The notes under the pieces: generated by a model
Database searches by the model: none
What the model saw: the letters and a program-made list of their open reading frames with translations, nothing else
Told to the model about the DNA's origin: nothing
Made by a program: the position numbers and the translations under genes
Source of the DNA: [Anoxybacillus] calidus
Lineage (GTDB): Bacteria; Bacillota; Bacilli; Bacillales; Anoxybacillaceae
Reading direction: 5' to 3'
Length of the DNA: 64,000 nucleotides
Assembly (NCBI RefSeq): GCF_013760845.1
Contig: NZ_JACDUU010000006.1
Coordinates: 186,001-250,000, forward strand
Shown here: one piece after another, positions 44,778 to 55,606 of the stretch
How positions within the stretch are numbered: the stretch's first letter is position 1
Layout: each line of letters begins with the position of its first letter

Positions 44778-45109
44778 TACCCTCCAAAAAAACCGCCTTT
44801 CGTCCCCGAACCGATCCCTGATTTCGCTCGGCTTTTAAACTCCTGACTCACTTTATAACTTTTATATGAAGATGAATGCTCTAAACTGCGTTTGGAAGGA
44901 TAGTAACTTCCGCCATAATAATAATGGCGGTAATACGTACTATCATCATCATCACACACATAAGTTCCTGTAGACGCATCCCATTCCCAATCATCACAAT
45001 CTTCATCGTCTGGATGTGGCGGCAAGCTTTCGTTATTATTGCAAGCAACTAATGAACCAGCCATTAATGTTGTAAAAACTCCGATCATCATTTTTTTCGT
45101 CTTGTTCAT
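44777..45109 (-). CDS. Lipoprotein with acidic and Tyr/Ser/Gly-rich regions
   Basis: A 110-residue lipoprotein. A signal peptide ends in the lipobox SLVAC (Cys about residue 23); an acidic region with many Asp (PDDEDCDDWEWD, CDDDDSTYY) is followed by a YYYGGSYYPS segment and a basic, glycine-rich end (KGGFFGG). Genes of this sort (YgiB-like in E. coli) sit beside YgiC-type ligases. The acidic part may bind cations or serve as the ligase substrate; this is speculation. Confidence 0.8.
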   Translation of the reverse strand: MNKTKKMMIGVFTTLMAGSLVACNNNESLPPHPDDEDCDDWEWDASTGTYVCDDDDSTYYRHYYYGGSYYPSKRSLEHSSSYKSYKVSQEFKSRAKSGIGSGTKGGFFGG

Positions 45110-45123
45110 ATTTATTTCCCCTC

Positions 45124-45576
45124 TTATTCTAATATCAATCCTGTTGCTGTCACGTAAAGGACATACAGCTTTCGGTCTTCATCAATTTCCGCACAATCCC
45201 GAAGCCATTCCTTTCCGTGAAAATAGGTAAATGAACTGCCGATATAGGCCATGATCTCAAGATGGGAATGCAGTTCAAGCGTTGTAATTATCGGATGATT
45301 CTTCTCTGAATTTAACTCGCGGACTTCGAGTAAAAGACCATGACCATTTACTTCATCTTCTTTTTCTCCTTGTTCGTACTTCTCTACATAAATTGCAAAT
45401 GTATCATTCTCTAAAGCAGAAGAAAGCTGCCTATACGTCACTCCCTCTTTTACAAAAAACTCACATTCACGTCGAGTAATGATTTGTTCTAAGTCAATAT
45501 TTTCGTAAAAATAAAGCAACTCATATTTTTCATGATCCAATAAGAGTCGATACTCCAATCGTGCCACTACTTTCAC
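45124..45576 (-). CDS. Hypothetical protein heading the DUF350/ligase operon
   Basis: A 150-residue soluble protein with no recognised domain (RLLLDHEKYELLYFYENIDL at the start, LYVLYVTATGLILE at the end). It is the first gene of a four-gene operon with the lipoprotein, ATP-grasp ligase and DUF350 genes, with only 14 bases to the next. A role with them is inferred from position alone. Confidence 0.78.
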   Translation of the reverse strand: MKVVARLEYRLLLDHEKYELLYFYENIDLEQIITRRECEFFVKEGVTYRQLSSALENDTFAIYVEKYEQGEKEDEVNGHGLLLEVRELNSEKNHPIITTLELHSHLEIMAYIGSSFTYFHGKEWLRDCAEIDEDRKLYVLYVTATGLILE

Positions 45577-45658
45577 CTACCTTATGAAAAATCAAAAAAT
45601 TGACGTACTCATATACGTTTATAATGGGAAATAGTTTCAATTGTCTAGCAAGAAAAAA

Positions 45659-45683
45659 CCTGAACAGCCAAAACTGCTCAGGT
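45659..45683 (-). terminator. Terminator after chemoreceptor gene
   Basis: CCTGAGCAG and CTGTTCAGG pair imperfectly around 6 bases, followed by TTTTTTC on the minus strand. Confidence 0.65.
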
Positions 45684-45687
45684 CACC

Positions 45688-47796
45688 TTATAACTTAAAT
45701 TGTTCAATCGCTTGGAACAAATCTTGCGCCTTATCATTCAAAGATTGGACAGATGAAGAGATTTCCTGCATCGATGCAAGCAATTGTTCGGAAGCAGCTG
45801 CCACTCCCTGTGTCTGTTGTTCGGATTGCTGTGAAATATTCTCTGTTTCGTGAATCGTTGAAACGATCCTTTGCAATGATGTTTCCATCCATGTCAGCCT
45901 TGATGAAACATCATTAATTTGCTCTGTTACTTCATGGGTTGCCTCTAAGATTTTCTCGAAAATCGTACCGGTATCATTGGCAACCATTACTCCCTTTTGT
46001 GTCTCCTGTAACACATGTTCCATCGCAGCCATAGATTGAGAAGTATCTTTTTGAATTTTGCTTAATAGCATGTGAATATGTTTAGCAGATTGGGAAGATT
46101 GTTCAGCAAGCTTCCTCACTTCATTCGCGACAACAGCAAATCCTTTTCCGTGTTCACCTGCTCTTGCTGCTTCGATTGCCGCATTTAAGGCAAGAAGATT
46201 TGTTTGCTCGGCAATGGTTGTAATCATTTGTGTCATTTGTCCGATATTGTTGGATCGTTCATACAAAGAACGAATCAGTTGTGTCGATTGTGATACTAAT
46301 TCATTGACACTTCTCATTTGCCCGATCATTTCATGAACCGACGCGGTGCCCTTTGCTGCTTCGTTGTTCATTTCCACTGACGAAGAGGCCACCTGTTTCG
46401 CGCGATCCGAAATATAATGAGTATCTTTCATTAACGATTGAATCGCATGTGTGTTTTGTTTTGCATAATGTAGCTGTTTTCCTGTTCCTACAGCTACTTC
46501 CTCCATCGTTGCCGCTACTTGACTTGTGGCCTGCATCGTTTCTTCCGTAATCGCTGTCAACTCTTGTGAAGAAGCAGACACTTCTTCGACAAGCTGCTGG
46601 TTGGCAGAAATAATATCTCGGAATGATTCAATTAATGAGTTAAAAGATGCGGCAATCTGTGCAAACTCATCCTTTGTATGGACGTTCATTCGCACAGTTA
46701 AATCCCCCTTTGCCGCCTGCTCTGTCATCGTTTCAATTAAATCGATATGATCACGGATAGAACGATAAAAAACAGTAAACAAATAAACAATAATAATCGA
46801 TACAATAACAATAACAGCAATCGTCTTCCATTTATCAGCATTTAATGAGTTGTATTCTTGATTGATTGCTTTTTTTAGAATGTCAATTCCAAATTGCGCT
46901 GTTTTAAATAATTGCTCATGTGCTCCATTCGTTTTGTCGTAAATCATATTCGGTTCAGCTGAAATGGTCGTTGTCTGTAAAAATTCGCTGTCAATCACAT
47001 TTGAAATCGCAATGGTCTCTGTCATCACCGCGTCTTTATATTGACTGAATTTTTCATTCATCGTTTTGTTTTCATTGAAAATAGAGACTGTTGAGTTATT
47101 AAGAGAAATAATAGAACTATCGAGCGAATTGAGCAAATACGTAAGTTTTGCTTTTTCATTTTCATCGATTTTCTTATTAATGGCTATTTCGGAAGCCAAT
47201 GCTTGTGTCGCTCCAATCAGTTCGGTTACATAGGGAACTTTATCGACAATGAGCCGGACAAGGTAGTTGTTATCAATATTGTTATCAAGTGTCAAATTGG
47301 AACGGTCGGCAATCATCATCATCAGTAACGTTAGATCATTAATAATAATATTATGACGTTTAACCGTTTCATCTGTCGTAAAAGTAGACCAATTTTGTTC
47401 AATCTGCTTCCAAGACTCCTCAAATGTTTTCCATTGTTCACTTACAGAAAACAAATCTTTGTTTTGTTTATGGATTGCTTGAATGCGTTTGACCGTTTCA
47501 TTTATTCCTTTTTCCGTCGCTTTTAGCTTAGGCTCTACTGAAGAATCACCTGCCAAGTAAACAACACTATATTCCCGATGTTTTTGTAGTGCGTATAAAC
47601 TATTAAGAAAATTTTCTATATATAAAAGCCCAATCCTTTCTTTTTCTACAAAATTTGTCTTTTGTTCTAACGAGCGAATATAAAAGGAGCCAATCGTCCC
47701 AAGTGAAATGATAAAAATGATAAACAAAAACATGAATTTTTTACTAAATTTCAGATGATTTAAAAGTAATGCAGCCGGATTAAATACTTGCTTCAT
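45688..47796 (-). CDS. Methyl-accepting chemotaxis protein, helical-bundle sensor
   Basis: A 702-residue transmembrane receptor. TM1 at residues 20-42, an extracytoplasmic, helix-rich sensor of about 270 residues, TM2 near 325-347, HAMP to about 400, then the cytoplasmic signalling domain with the tip motif [20 protein letters not shown] and [19 protein letters not shown]. The sensor start ([20 protein letters not shown]) resembles NIT-type nitrate/nitrite domains; ligand uncertain. Own terminator; monocistronic. Confidence 0.9.
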   Translation of the reverse strand: MKQVFNPAALLLNHLKFSKKFMFLFIIFIISLGTIGSFYIRSLEQKTNFVEKERIGLLYIENFLNSLYALQKHREYSVVYLAGDSSVEPKLKATEKGINETVKRIQAIHKQNKDLFSVSEQWKTFEESWKQIEQNWSTFTTDETVKRHNIIINDLTLLMMMIADRSNLTLDNNIDNNYLVRLIVDKVPYVTELIGATQALASEIAINKKIDENEKAKLTYLLNSLDSSIISLNNSTVSIFNENKTMNEKFSQYKDAVMTETIAISNVIDSEFLQTTTISAEPNMIYDKTNGAHEQLFKTAQFGIDILKKAINQEYNSLNADKWKTIAVIVIVSIIIVYLFTVFYRSIRDHIDLIETMTEQAAKGDLTVRMNVHTKDEFAQIAASFNSLIESFRDIISANQQLVEEVSASSQELTAITEETMQATSQVAATMEEVAVGTGKQLHYAKQNTHAIQSLMKDTHYISDRAKQVASSSVEMNNEAAKGTASVHEMIGQMRSVNELVSQSTQLIRSLYERSNNIGQMTQMITTIAEQTNLLALNAAIEAARAGEHGKGFAVVANEVRKLAEQSSQSAKHIHMLLSKIQKDTSQSMAAMEHVLQETQKGVMVANDTGTIFEKILEATHEVTEQINDVSSRLTWMETSLQRIVSTIHETENISQQSEQQTQGVAAASEQLLASMQEISSSVQSLNDKAQDLFQAIEQFKL

Positions 47797-48028
47797 ATTA
47801 TGTAACCCCTTCTATGAAATTCTTTCTTGAAATAACAATATATGTATAGTGCTTTTTATTTTATCAAAAAATTATGTTAATTGTTAATACTATTTTAATA
47901 TTTATTTTTTTGATTAAACACATAATTCCCCCTATCTTGTCACTATGCCGTTTCATTGTCATCTATTTTTTTATATTGTAAAATGAAAATCAATCAAAAA
48001 TTCATGAGAAAAGGAGAAATATTTCTTC

Positions 48029-48775
48029 ATGATTATATTAAAAACAGAAAGAGAAATTGAATTAATGCATGAAGCAGGAAAATTACTCGCAGCTTGCCAT
48101 AAAGAAATCGCTAAAATGATAAAGCCAGGAATTACGACGATGGAAATTGATGAGTTCGTTGAAACGTTTCTCCGTAAACACGGCGCCACTCCAGAACAAA
48201 AAGGATATAAAGGTTATCCGTATGCAACATGCGCTTCGATTAACGATGAAATATGCCATGGCTTTCCACGTAGAGAGCCGCTGAATAGCGGAGACATTGT
48301 GACCATCGATATCGTTGTCAATTTACGCGGGGCACTTGCTGATTCTGCTTGGACATATCCAGTCGGTGAAGTGACGGAAGAAGTGCAACAATTACTCGAT
48401 GTAACGAAAACGTCTTTATATAAGGGCATTGAACAGGCGATAGTTGGTAATCGCATCGGTGATATCGGTCACGCCATTCAAACGTACGTTGAAGCACATG
48501 GATTCTCAGTCGTTCGTGATTTTACCGGACACGGAATTGGTAGAACCATTCACGAAGATCCATACATTCCCCACTTTGGAACCCCGGGAAAAGGACTAAG
48601 ATTAAAAGAAGGAATGGTTATTACGATTGAACCAATGGTCAACACCGGCGCATGGCAAAGTAAAATGGACGATAACGGTTGGACGGCAAGAACGATTGAC
48701 GGCTCACTCTCCGCACAGTATGAACATACGATTGCCATCACAAAGAATGGACCGTTGATTTTAACGGAACAATAG
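48029..48775 (+). CDS. map: Methionine aminopeptidase, type I
   Basis: A 248-residue metalloprotease removing initiator Met from nascent proteins. The metal ligands are present: Asp in VTIDIVVN, Asp in LADSAWTYP, His in FTGHGIGRTIHED, Glu in ITIEPMVN and Glu in QYEHTIAI. It is not in the ribosomal operon, so it is the second Map (YflG-like in B. subtilis). Start with AAAGGAG 11 bases upstream. Full length. Confidence 0.95.
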   Translation: MIILKTEREIELMHEAGKLLAACHKEIAKMIKPGITTMEIDEFVETFLRKHGATPEQKGYKGYPYATCASINDEICHGFPRREPLNSGDIVTIDIVVNLRGALADSAWTYPVGEVTEEVQQLLDVTKTSLYKGIEQAIVGNRIGDIGHAIQTYVEAHGFSVVRDFTGHGIGRTIHEDPYIPHFGTPGKGLRLKEGMVITIEPMVNTGAWQSKMDDNGWTARTIDGSLSAQYEHTIAITKNGPLILTEQ

Positions 48776-48817
48776 AAAAAGCAACCATTCCAAATCCAAC
48801 TGTTCTTTTGTGCCAAC

Positions 48818-48850
48818 AAAAAAGTTGTCCGGAGACTCCGGACAACTTTA
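48818..48850. terminator. Bidirectional terminator between map and the second receptor
   Basis: AAAGTTGTCCGGAG and CTCCGGACAACTTT pair around only a few bases. Confidence 0.8.
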
Positions 48851-48853
48851 TAT

Positions 48854-50602
48854 TTATAAATGAAATTTTCTTACTGCTTGTTCCAGTTTTTCTGATATTT
48901 TCCCTAACAATTCCGTCGAAGCAGCGATTTCTTCCATTGTTTTCATTTGTTTTTCCACAGATTCTGCGACTTTCATAGCGTTTGACGTAGCCTCTTTCGT
49001 TAAGAAGGCCGATTGCTCAACAGAAGCAGAAATTTGTTCAGATCCAGCAGACATCTCCTCCGTAATTGCAGAAACTTCTTGAATCTCATTATTAGATTGG
49101 TGAACCGCATGAAAAATAGATTGGAACACTTCTCCTACTTTATGGACCGCTTTTGTCCCTTTTTCAACTTCTTGAGTCCCTGACTCCATTTCATGAACCG
49201 CCTCGTTCGTCATGATTTGGAATTGTTGAATCAATGCAGCGATTTTTTGTGCCGAATGCTTTGCTTGCTCGGCAAGCTTTCTCACTTCGTTGGCAACGAC
49301 GGCAAATCCTTTTCCATGCTCTCCAGCTCGTGCCGCTTCAATGTTTGCATTTAACGCAAGTAAGTTTGTCTGTTCAGAAATCTCTGTAATGGCCGTAAGA
49401 ATTTGTTCAACCTCTCCAACCCGGCTGCCTAACTCCTTGATTTTAATAGATGTTTGTATAACAGCCTGTCGCATGTTATCAATTTGTTTTATTGCTTTCT
49501 CAATTTCCCCATTTCCTCTTTCCACTTGTTTCATTACATCATTTGATGATTCCGCAATAAGAGACGATGACTCGGCAATTTTTTGAACGCCAATAGCCAT
49601 CTCCTCGACCGCATCCGCTGTTTCACTCATGCTTGTCTCTTGTTGTTGTGCGCTGGAAGACACCGTTCTAATCGCCATAGTAATTTGCTCATTAGAATAT
49701 TTGGCACTCTCAATATTTTGACTTAATGCTTTAAAGGTTTCCAGCATTTCATATGCGCTTTCCGTAATGTCGGTCACCATCTCACGCATTCCCGTCATCA
49801 TTTGCTCAAATGATTGAGATAGACTAGCAATCTCATCTTTTCCCTTTATTCGCATTTTCCCTAATAGATTTCGTGCTTCGTTTAACTCCCCTGCAGCGAT
49901 TTTTTCAGCCACTTCGTTCAATTCCTCTAGAGCTTTTAATCGTTTACGAATATAGAAAAAGGAAATACCGCTAATGAGTCCGATGCCTATCACAAATAAT
50001 AATATAAATTTCATCAATTGTTCTTTTATTACTTTTTGTTGAATAGAACCAACCTCTTTCGCGTCAATATCCACTCCGAGAATCCCGATTACTTCTCCGT
50101 TATACTTGATCGGAGCAAAAGCGGAGAGATAATCTCCATATTCGGGATCATGTACAATTTTCGTGCTGTTTGTACCTCCTTTTAACACCGGAAACACGTC
50201 ATCATAAGTCGTGGTAGAAGTCGGTTCGCCAAGTTCTGACGCGACATTCGATCCTTCCGGTTGTCCATCAATTAAAACTTTTGGCTGCTTTTCTTGTTCG
50301 TCAACTTCAACCGTATAAACATAAAGCGCTCCCGTTTTCTCTCTTAAATCATTTAATTCATTTCGCAGGTCCCAATATGTATCGTTTTCTGACTTTTCCT
50401 CTAAAAATTTTTGATACTCGACAGCATCTATATGTTTCACAATATTTTTCGCAGTATCAACGCTGTATGAGGAAATGGTATTTTCTACTGAAAGTTTTAT
50501 CATTTCCATAAATAGAACAACGCTAAAAGTTAATAAAATAATCATTAAACTAACAATTAACAAAGAAATTTTCATACTTAAACTTTGAAATTTTGCTTTC
50601 AT
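48854..50602 (-). CDS. Methyl-accepting chemotaxis protein, Cache-type sensor
   Basis: A 582-residue receptor: TM1 at residues 10-32, an extracellular sensor of about 160 residues with Cache character ([19 protein letters not shown] before TM2), TM2 near 198-220, HAMP, and the signalling domain with [20 protein letters not shown] and [18 protein letters not shown]. Cache domains usually bind amino or organic acids. Its promoter region is AT-rich; it ends at the terminator shared with map. Confidence 0.9.
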   Translation of the reverse strand: MKAKFQSLSMKISLLIVSLMIILLTFSVVLFMEMIKLSVENTISSYSVDTAKNIVKHIDAVEYQKFLEEKSENDTYWDLRNELNDLREKTGALYVYTVEVDEQEKQPKVLIDGQPEGSNVASELGEPTSTTTYDDVFPVLKGGTNSTKIVHDPEYGDYLSAFAPIKYNGEVIGILGVDIDAKEVGSIQQKVIKEQLMKFILLFVIGIGLISGISFFYIRKRLKALEELNEVAEKIAAGELNEARNLLGKMRIKGKDEIASLSQSFEQMMTGMREMVTDITESAYEMLETFKALSQNIESAKYSNEQITMAIRTVSSSAQQQETSMSETADAVEEMAIGVQKIAESSSLIAESSNDVMKQVERGNGEIEKAIKQIDNMRQAVIQTSIKIKELGSRVGEVEQILTAITEISEQTNLLALNANIEAARAGEHGKGFAVVANEVRKLAEQAKHSAQKIAALIQQFQIMTNEAVHEMESGTQEVEKGTKAVHKVGEVFQSIFHAVHQSNNEIQEVSAITEEMSAGSEQISASVEQSAFLTKEATSNAMKVAESVEKQMKTMEEIAASTELLGKISEKLEQAVRKFHL

Positions 50603-50776
50603 ATGAATCCTCCCTCGTGTTATAAAGTATCACATTTACCCCCATATATCGATATCAAAAGAAAAATTTTATAATTTTTTTACAAAAACTTAATTATAAA
50701 CTATGAAAAAATATATCCTTATAACCATCAATATAATGTATATTATTTCATATACAAAAGACTTTTCTAAAAAAAT

Positions 50777-50801
50777 AATCGCCTTTTTTTAAAAAGGCGA
50801 T
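50777..50801 (-). terminator. Terminator after ycgQ
   Basis: ATCGCCTTTTT and AAAAAGGCGAT pair almost without loop 7 bases beyond the stop. Confidence 0.8.
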
Positions 50802-50807
50802 TGGAGA

Positions 50808-51662
50808 TTAGTTATACCCGCGAAAAACGTATGGTTCTTCCGGTTGTTTAATTTTATGCCATTCTTTTACTTGGACATACGGAATAGTAACATTGAATGG
50901 TTGGAAGTAAATGGTCGATAATTTTCCTTTTACATGAATCCATTCATCGTTTTGTAAATGCGGTTTTTCGGAAAATTCCGTGAGCAATCCAAACACTCCC
51001 GAATCAGCTACACAATGAATGATACCAAAGCGCAGCACAAACAATTGCTGGTTGTTCGTTGTTTTGTCATGATAGACAAACCCGTCAAACTCAATTTCTT
51101 TATCACTGAACTGCCCCGGAAATTGATAAATCGTTTCCATCGCTTTCAAATAGTTGCCGTCATTAAGAACAAGACGAGATTGTTTTGAAAACACCGCCAA
51201 TTCTTTCTTCATCAAGTCATTATAGCCTTCTTTGCCGTAATAAACACTTGTATCAGGCCGGAGAAATTGACGCTGCCCAAACGGATCAGCACTTTCCGTT
51301 TCAAATCCTGGAATACGAAAACCTTTCGCTTTTACGAGTTCCGAATCCAGCGTTGCAATTGGTAAAGCCAATGCGGAGACAATCGGAAAGATAAAAATCA
51401 AATAATTCAATGCTTTTTTCAGCTTTGTTTCATTTTCCTCATGATGATGACAGCACGACTCATCATGACAGTGATGTTCAGTCTCTTTCCGGTTCGCCAT
51501 CCTAAATTGAACAATGGTAAGAAACGCGAAAATAAAAATCGCGCTAAACGATAAATAGGAATATCGCATATTAATGTATTTGCTTATATCTCCTGTTGTA
51601 TGCAAGTGAAAAAATAAAAAGGTAAAACCAAGCAAAATGTATGTGCGAAGCATCCACTTCAC
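50808..51662 (-). CDS. ycgQ: TIGR03943/DUF1980 protein, YcgQ-like
   Basis: A 284-residue protein with several N-terminal membrane helices, an intervening His/Cys-rich loop (HHCHDESCCHHHEENE), and a soluble C-terminal domain with DDEWIHVKGKLSTIYFQ. B. subtilis YcgQ has this layout and follows YcgR, as here (4 bases apart). The His/Cys loop suggests metal handling. Together they form a two-component putative permease. Confidence 0.88.
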   Translation of the reverse strand: MKWMLRTYILLGFTFLFFHLHTTGDISKYINMRYSYLSFSAIFIFAFLTIVQFRMANRKETEHHCHDESCCHHHEENETKLKKALNYLIFIFPIVSALALPIATLDSELVKAKGFRIPGFETESADPFGQRQFLRPDTSVYYGKEGYNDLMKKELAVFSKQSRLVLNDGNYLKAMETIYQFPGQFSDKEIEFDGFVYHDKTTNNQQLFVLRFGIIHCVADSGVFGLLTEFSEKPHLQNDEWIHVKGKLSTIYFQPFNVTIPYVQVKEWHKIKQPEEPYVFRGYN

Positions 51663-51665
51663 CTC

Positions 51666-52532
51666 CTAAATGAATAATGAACCGACAAATACGAAAATGG
51701 TAATGTAGGCAATCAACACAATAACAAAACGCGTTTTGAACGATTGTAAAAGCATCAGTGTATTTTTAATATCAATCATCGGACCATACACTAAAAAGGC
51801 CGCCAATGCGCCAAACGAGAACGTATTTTGGAACGAGGAAGCGATAAACGCATCTGCCTCCGAACAGAGCGACAATACGAACGCAAGTGCCATCATCACA
51901 AGAGATGAAGACATTTTCCCATGACCGATTTCAAGCAATGTCGACGTTTTTACATATGTTTGCATGGCCGATGCTACAAACGCACCGATTATTAAATATT
52001 TTCCTGATGAGAAAAACTCATCAATGCTGTGCTCAAGCGTTCCGATCCATTTTTCTTTCAATGTTTTAGGCATTGAGTATGAAATGACTTCTTTTTTCCG
52101 CAATTGGTCATATTTATATTGCATCGATAACAATAATCCGATCAGTACCGCAACAGCCAGCGCAAAAATGGAACGGTAAAGCACCATTTTTAAGCTACTT
52201 CCAAAAGCGATAAAGGTAGAAAATAAGACAATCGGATTAATGATCGGTCCTGTTAACATAAATGGAATTGCGGCGTAAAGCGGTACTCCTTTAGCAACTA
52301 AACGCCGCGTAATCGGGACAATCCCGCACTCGCACGCAGGAAACAGCGCCCCAATCAACGTAGCATACAACACTGCTAATACTTTATTTTTCGGCACCCA
52401 TTTCTCAATCATCTCTTCGGTCACAAACATTTGAATAATTCCAGAAATAAATACGCCAATTAACACAAATGGCAAGGACTCTATTAAAATACTAATAAAA
52501 ATGGTATTTAACTGGAGAAATGACTTTATCAC
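51666..52532 (-). CDS. ycgR: YcgR-type permease (DUF318/SO_0444 family)
   Basis: An approximately 288-residue membrane protein with about eight helices. Family motifs are ALFPACECGIVPITRRLVAKG (the CxC region) and PFMLTGPIINPIVLFSTFIA; SLCSEADAFIASSF forms the matching second half. Members include arsenic and metal or cofactor permeases. Start with GTG at 52532, 10 bases after AAGGAG, preferred over the ATG at 52541. Operon with ycgQ. Confidence 0.85.
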   Translation of the reverse strand: MIKSFLQLNTIFISILIESLPFVLIGVFISGIIQMFVTEEMIEKWVPKNKVLAVLYATLIGALFPACECGIVPITRRLVAKGVPLYAAIPFMLTGPIINPIVLFSTFIAFGSSLKMVLYRSIFALAVAVLIGLLLSMQYKYDQLRKKEVISYSMPKTLKEKWIGTLEHSIDEFFSSGKYLIIGAFVASAMQTYVKTSTLLEIGHGKMSSSLVMMALAFVLSLCSEADAFIASSFQNTFSFGALAAFLVYGPMIDIKNTLMLLQSFKTRFVIVLIAYITIFVFVGSLFI

Positions 52533-52672
52533 GGTTCTCATGCTCCTTTAAACATTCCATTCATACAATCTACAACCTCCTATTCTAACACTAAGCCGAT
52601 GAAAAATTAATGAGATTTATTGGAAATTTATCAATTTTTTCAGGAAATCGCACACGATTAAGGAAACAAAAC

Positions 52673-52692
52673 GGTGTTTTTTAAAAAACACC
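52673..52692. terminator. Palindromic hairpin
   Basis: GGTGTTTTTT and AAAAAACACC form a perfect palindrome in the gap between the fruA terminator and ycgR. No gene obviously uses it. Confidence 0.45.
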
Positions 52693-52769
52693 TTTTCACT
52701 CGCCAAAATATTAAAGAGTGAAGACAAAACTGCTTCACTCCTTCTCCCACTTATGAATTTTTCGCTTAA

Positions 52770-52805
52770 AAAAGGCGCGAAGTATTTCTTATCGCGCCTT
52801 TTTTC
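52770..52805 (-). terminator. Terminator of the fru operon
   Basis: AAAAAAGGCGCGA and TCGCGCCTTTTTT pair around 11 bases, just beyond the fruA stop. Confidence 0.88.
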
Positions 52806-52807
52806 TA

Positions 52808-54679
52808 TTATTCTTTCACTTCTTTCTTCCATACTCCAACCATAACCGCTGTTATAATCGAACCAATTAAAATAGCAAGTACATATAACAATGGATTTCC
52901 TTTTACAATCGGAATGACAAATGCTCCTCCATGCGGTGCCGGCAGGCCAATGCCAAACATCATTGTTAATGCACCAGCAATGGCAGAACCGACAATGATG
53001 GAAGGAATCACGCGGACCGGGTCAGTTGCTGCGAACGGAATGGCTCCTTCCGTAATAAACGATGCTCCCATAATATAACATGTCTTTCCTGCCTCACGCT
53101 CCGCTTTTGTAAACTTACGCTTGAAGAAAGTAGTCGCAAGCGCTAAACCTAATGGTGGCACCATCCCCCCTGCCATAATGGCTGCGTGCGGTGCATAATT
53201 TCCCGCATCAATCATCGCGATTCCGAATGTAAACGCTGCTTTGTTTATTGGTCCTCCCATATCAACGGCCATCATTCCACCAAGAATCAATCCTAATAAT
53301 ACAAGGTTGCCTGTTCCCATATTTTCTAGCCAATGTTTCACACCATCATTCAACGCTTTGACCGGATCAATAACTACATACATCATCACAAATCCTGTAA
53401 TTAAAATACCAAACAACGGATAAAGCAACACCGGTTTAATTCCGTCGAGCGATTGTGGTAAACGACTAAACAGCTTCTTTAAGCCGATGACTAAATAACC
53501 TGCTAGAAAACCAGCGATCAGACCACCTAAAAAGCCCGCATCGCCGTTTGCCGCTAAAAAGCCGCCAACCATCCCCGGTGCAAAACCTGGACGATCCGCA
53601 ATACTCATCGCAATAAATCCGGCAAGAACAGGAATCATAAGCTTAAATGCGCTACCGCCGCCGATATCCATTAACGCTTTCGCAATTGGATGATAGGAAG
53701 GGTCATTTGGATCAAACGCCTTAATGCCAAAGAGAAACGAAATTGCAATTAAAATACCGCCTCCCACAACAAATGGAAGCATATTAGATACACCGTTCAT
53801 TAAGTGTTTATAAAAACCGGTACGCTCGTTATGAGACTTTTGTATATGTGAACGACGTTCGTTTCCGTCACCTTGATAAATCGGCGCATCCTGTTTTAAC
53901 GCTTGCTCAATTAATTGCTGTGGGTTTCGAATCGCTTGAGCGACTGGCACTTGAATCACATGTTTTCCCTTAAATCGCTCCATTTCTACTTGTTTATCTG
54001 CAGCGACAATAATGGCAACCGCCTCTTCAATTTCTTTTGCCGTTAATGCATTTTTCACACCACTTGAGCCATTTGTTTCTACTTTTATTTCTACATTCAT
54101 TTCCTTCGCTTTTGCTTTCAACGCATCAGCCGCCATGTATGTGTGGGCAATTCCAGTCGGACACGCAGTGACGGCTAACACTTTTTTCGCGGAAGAAGCA
54201 GTTTCTTGGTTTTCATTAAGTAATTCAGCCTCTTTTTCACGTATGACATCTAATATTTCTTCTTCGGTTGAAGCGCTTTCAATTCTTGAACGAAAGGAGG
54301 TGTTCATTAAAAGAGTAGATAAACGAGATAACACCTCTAAGTGGGTATTGTTCGCACCTTCTGGAGCCGCAATCATAAAGAACAAGTGACTCGGTTTACC
54401 ATCTAAAGATTCGTAATCAATCCCTTCTTTAGAGCGCCCGAACGCCACTGCCGGAGTTTTTACGGCTGTTGTTTTTGCGTGAGGAATAGCAATTCCTTCC
54501 CCAACGCCAGTTGTGCTTTGCGCTTCACGAGCAAATATCGCATCTTTAAAAGCCTCTTTGTCATGTAGCTTTCCAGCTGCATCTAACTTGTTGACAAGTT
54601 CTTCAATAACAGTTTGTTTTGTTTTCGCTTTCAATTCAAGAATCATCGTATCTTTCGTTAATAAATCCGTAATTCTCAT
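52808..54679 (-). CDS. fruA: PTS fructose-specific EIIABC
   Basis: A 623-residue fused PTS permease. IIA comes first with the phosphorylated His67 (GIAIPHAKT), then IIB with Cys173 (TACPTGIAHTYMAA), then the multi-span IIC from about residue 290. It imports fructose and phosphorylates it at C1, giving the substrate for FruK. GAGGGG precedes the ATG. Last gene of fruR-fruK-fruA, 15 bases after fruK. Confidence 0.96.
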   Translation of the reverse strand: MRITDLLTKDTMILELKAKTKQTVIEELVNKLDAAGKLHDKEAFKDAIFAREAQSTTGVGEGIAIPHAKTTAVKTPAVAFGRSKEGIDYESLDGKPSHLFFMIAAPEGANNTHLEVLSRLSTLLMNTSFRSRIESASTEEEILDVIREKEAELLNENQETASSAKKVLAVTACPTGIAHTYMAADALKAKAKEMNVEIKVETNGSSGVKNALTAKEIEEAVAIIVAADKQVEMERFKGKHVIQVPVAQAIRNPQQLIEQALKQDAPIYQGDGNERRSHIQKSHNERTGFYKHLMNGVSNMLPFVVGGGILIAISFLFGIKAFDPNDPSYHPIAKALMDIGGGSAFKLMIPVLAGFIAMSIADRPGFAPGMVGGFLAANGDAGFLGGLIAGFLAGYLVIGLKKLFSRLPQSLDGIKPVLLYPLFGILITGFVMMYVVIDPVKALNDGVKHWLENMGTGNLVLLGLILGGMMAVDMGGPINKAAFTFGIAMIDAGNYAPHAAIMAGGMVPPLGLALATTFFKRKFTKAEREAGKTCYIMGASFITEGAIPFAATDPVRVIPSIIVGSAIAGALTMMFGIGLPAPHGGAFVIPIVKGNPLLYVLAILIGSIITAVMVGVWKKEVKE

Positions 54680-54694
54680 CTTCTTCTCCCCTCG

Positions 54695-55606
54695 CTATAC
54701 TTGCGTCACTTTCACTTCATGAAGTAATTGTTCCACTTTTTCTTTCGTGCATAAATCTTCTGAGAAGGCAGTCGCACTTCCTGTTGCCACGCTATATTGA
54801 AACGCTTTTTCTATATCTTGTTCGTTTAAATATGCTGCTAAAAATCCTGCGACCATCGAATCCCCTGCTCCGACCGAGTTTTTAACGGTTCCTTTTGGAG
54901 CTGTAGCGAAAAGTATTTTTTCTTTATTAAAGAAAAATGCACCATCACCAGCCATCGACACAATGACATTTTCGACACCTAGTTCTACCAGTTTATATCC
55001 GTAAGAAATAATATCGTTTTTAGACGAAATTTCTGTATCGAATAACTCTCCAAGCTCGTGATGATTCGGTTTCATTAAAAACGGATGATGTTGAATTAAT
55101 TGCTTTAAAGCAGGTCCGCTTGTATCGACGACTACTTTGACACCATTTTGCTTCGCTGTTTCAACCATTCTATTATAAAAATCTACTGGAATAGATGGTG
55201 GTATGCTCCCAGCTAAAACAAGAATATCCGCTTGATTGAAAGCTTGAATTTTATTCATTAATTCGTCTTGGTGTTTAGGAAGGATGGTTGGACCTTGCCC
55301 GTTAATCTCCGTTTCTTCTCCAGATTTTAGTTTAATGTTAATTCGTGTATCCCCGTTTACTATGACAAAATCGGCACAAATTTCTTCTTTCTTTAATTCA
55401 CTTTCAATAAATGCCCCAGTAAATCCCCCGATAAACCCGAAAGCGGTACTATCGACACCAAGCCGTTTCAAAACACGGGATACATTTATACCTTTTCCAC
55501 CGGGAAATGTAGCTGTTTTCGTTGCCCTATTCAATTCACCAACTCGAAAATGTTCCACTTCGACGATATAATCGACAGAAGGGTTTAATGTACATGTATA
55601 AATCAT
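54695..55606 (-). CDS. fruK: 1-phosphofructokinase
   Basis: A 303-residue PfkB-family kinase converting fructose 1-phosphate to fructose 1,6-bisphosphate. The PfkB signatures are GGKGINVSRVLKRLG near residue 36 and the catalytic NSVGAGDSMVAGF near 248 (Asp as base). The ATG overlaps the TGA of fruR (ATGA), showing translational coupling. Confidence 0.95.
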   Translation of the reverse strand: MIYTCTLNPSVDYIVEVEHFRVGELNRATKTATFPGGKGINVSRVLKRLGVDSTAFGFIGGFTGAFIESELKKEEICADFVIVNGDTRINIKLKSGEETEINGQGPTILPKHQDELMNKIQAFNQADILVLAGSIPPSIPVDFYNRMVETAKQNGVKVVVDTSGPALKQLIQHHPFLMKPNHHELGELFDTEISSKNDIISYGYKLVELGVENVIVSMAGDGAFFFNKEKILFATAPKGTVKNSVGAGDSMVAGFLAAYLNEQDIEKAFQYSVATGSATAFSEDLCTKEKVEQLLHEVKVTQV

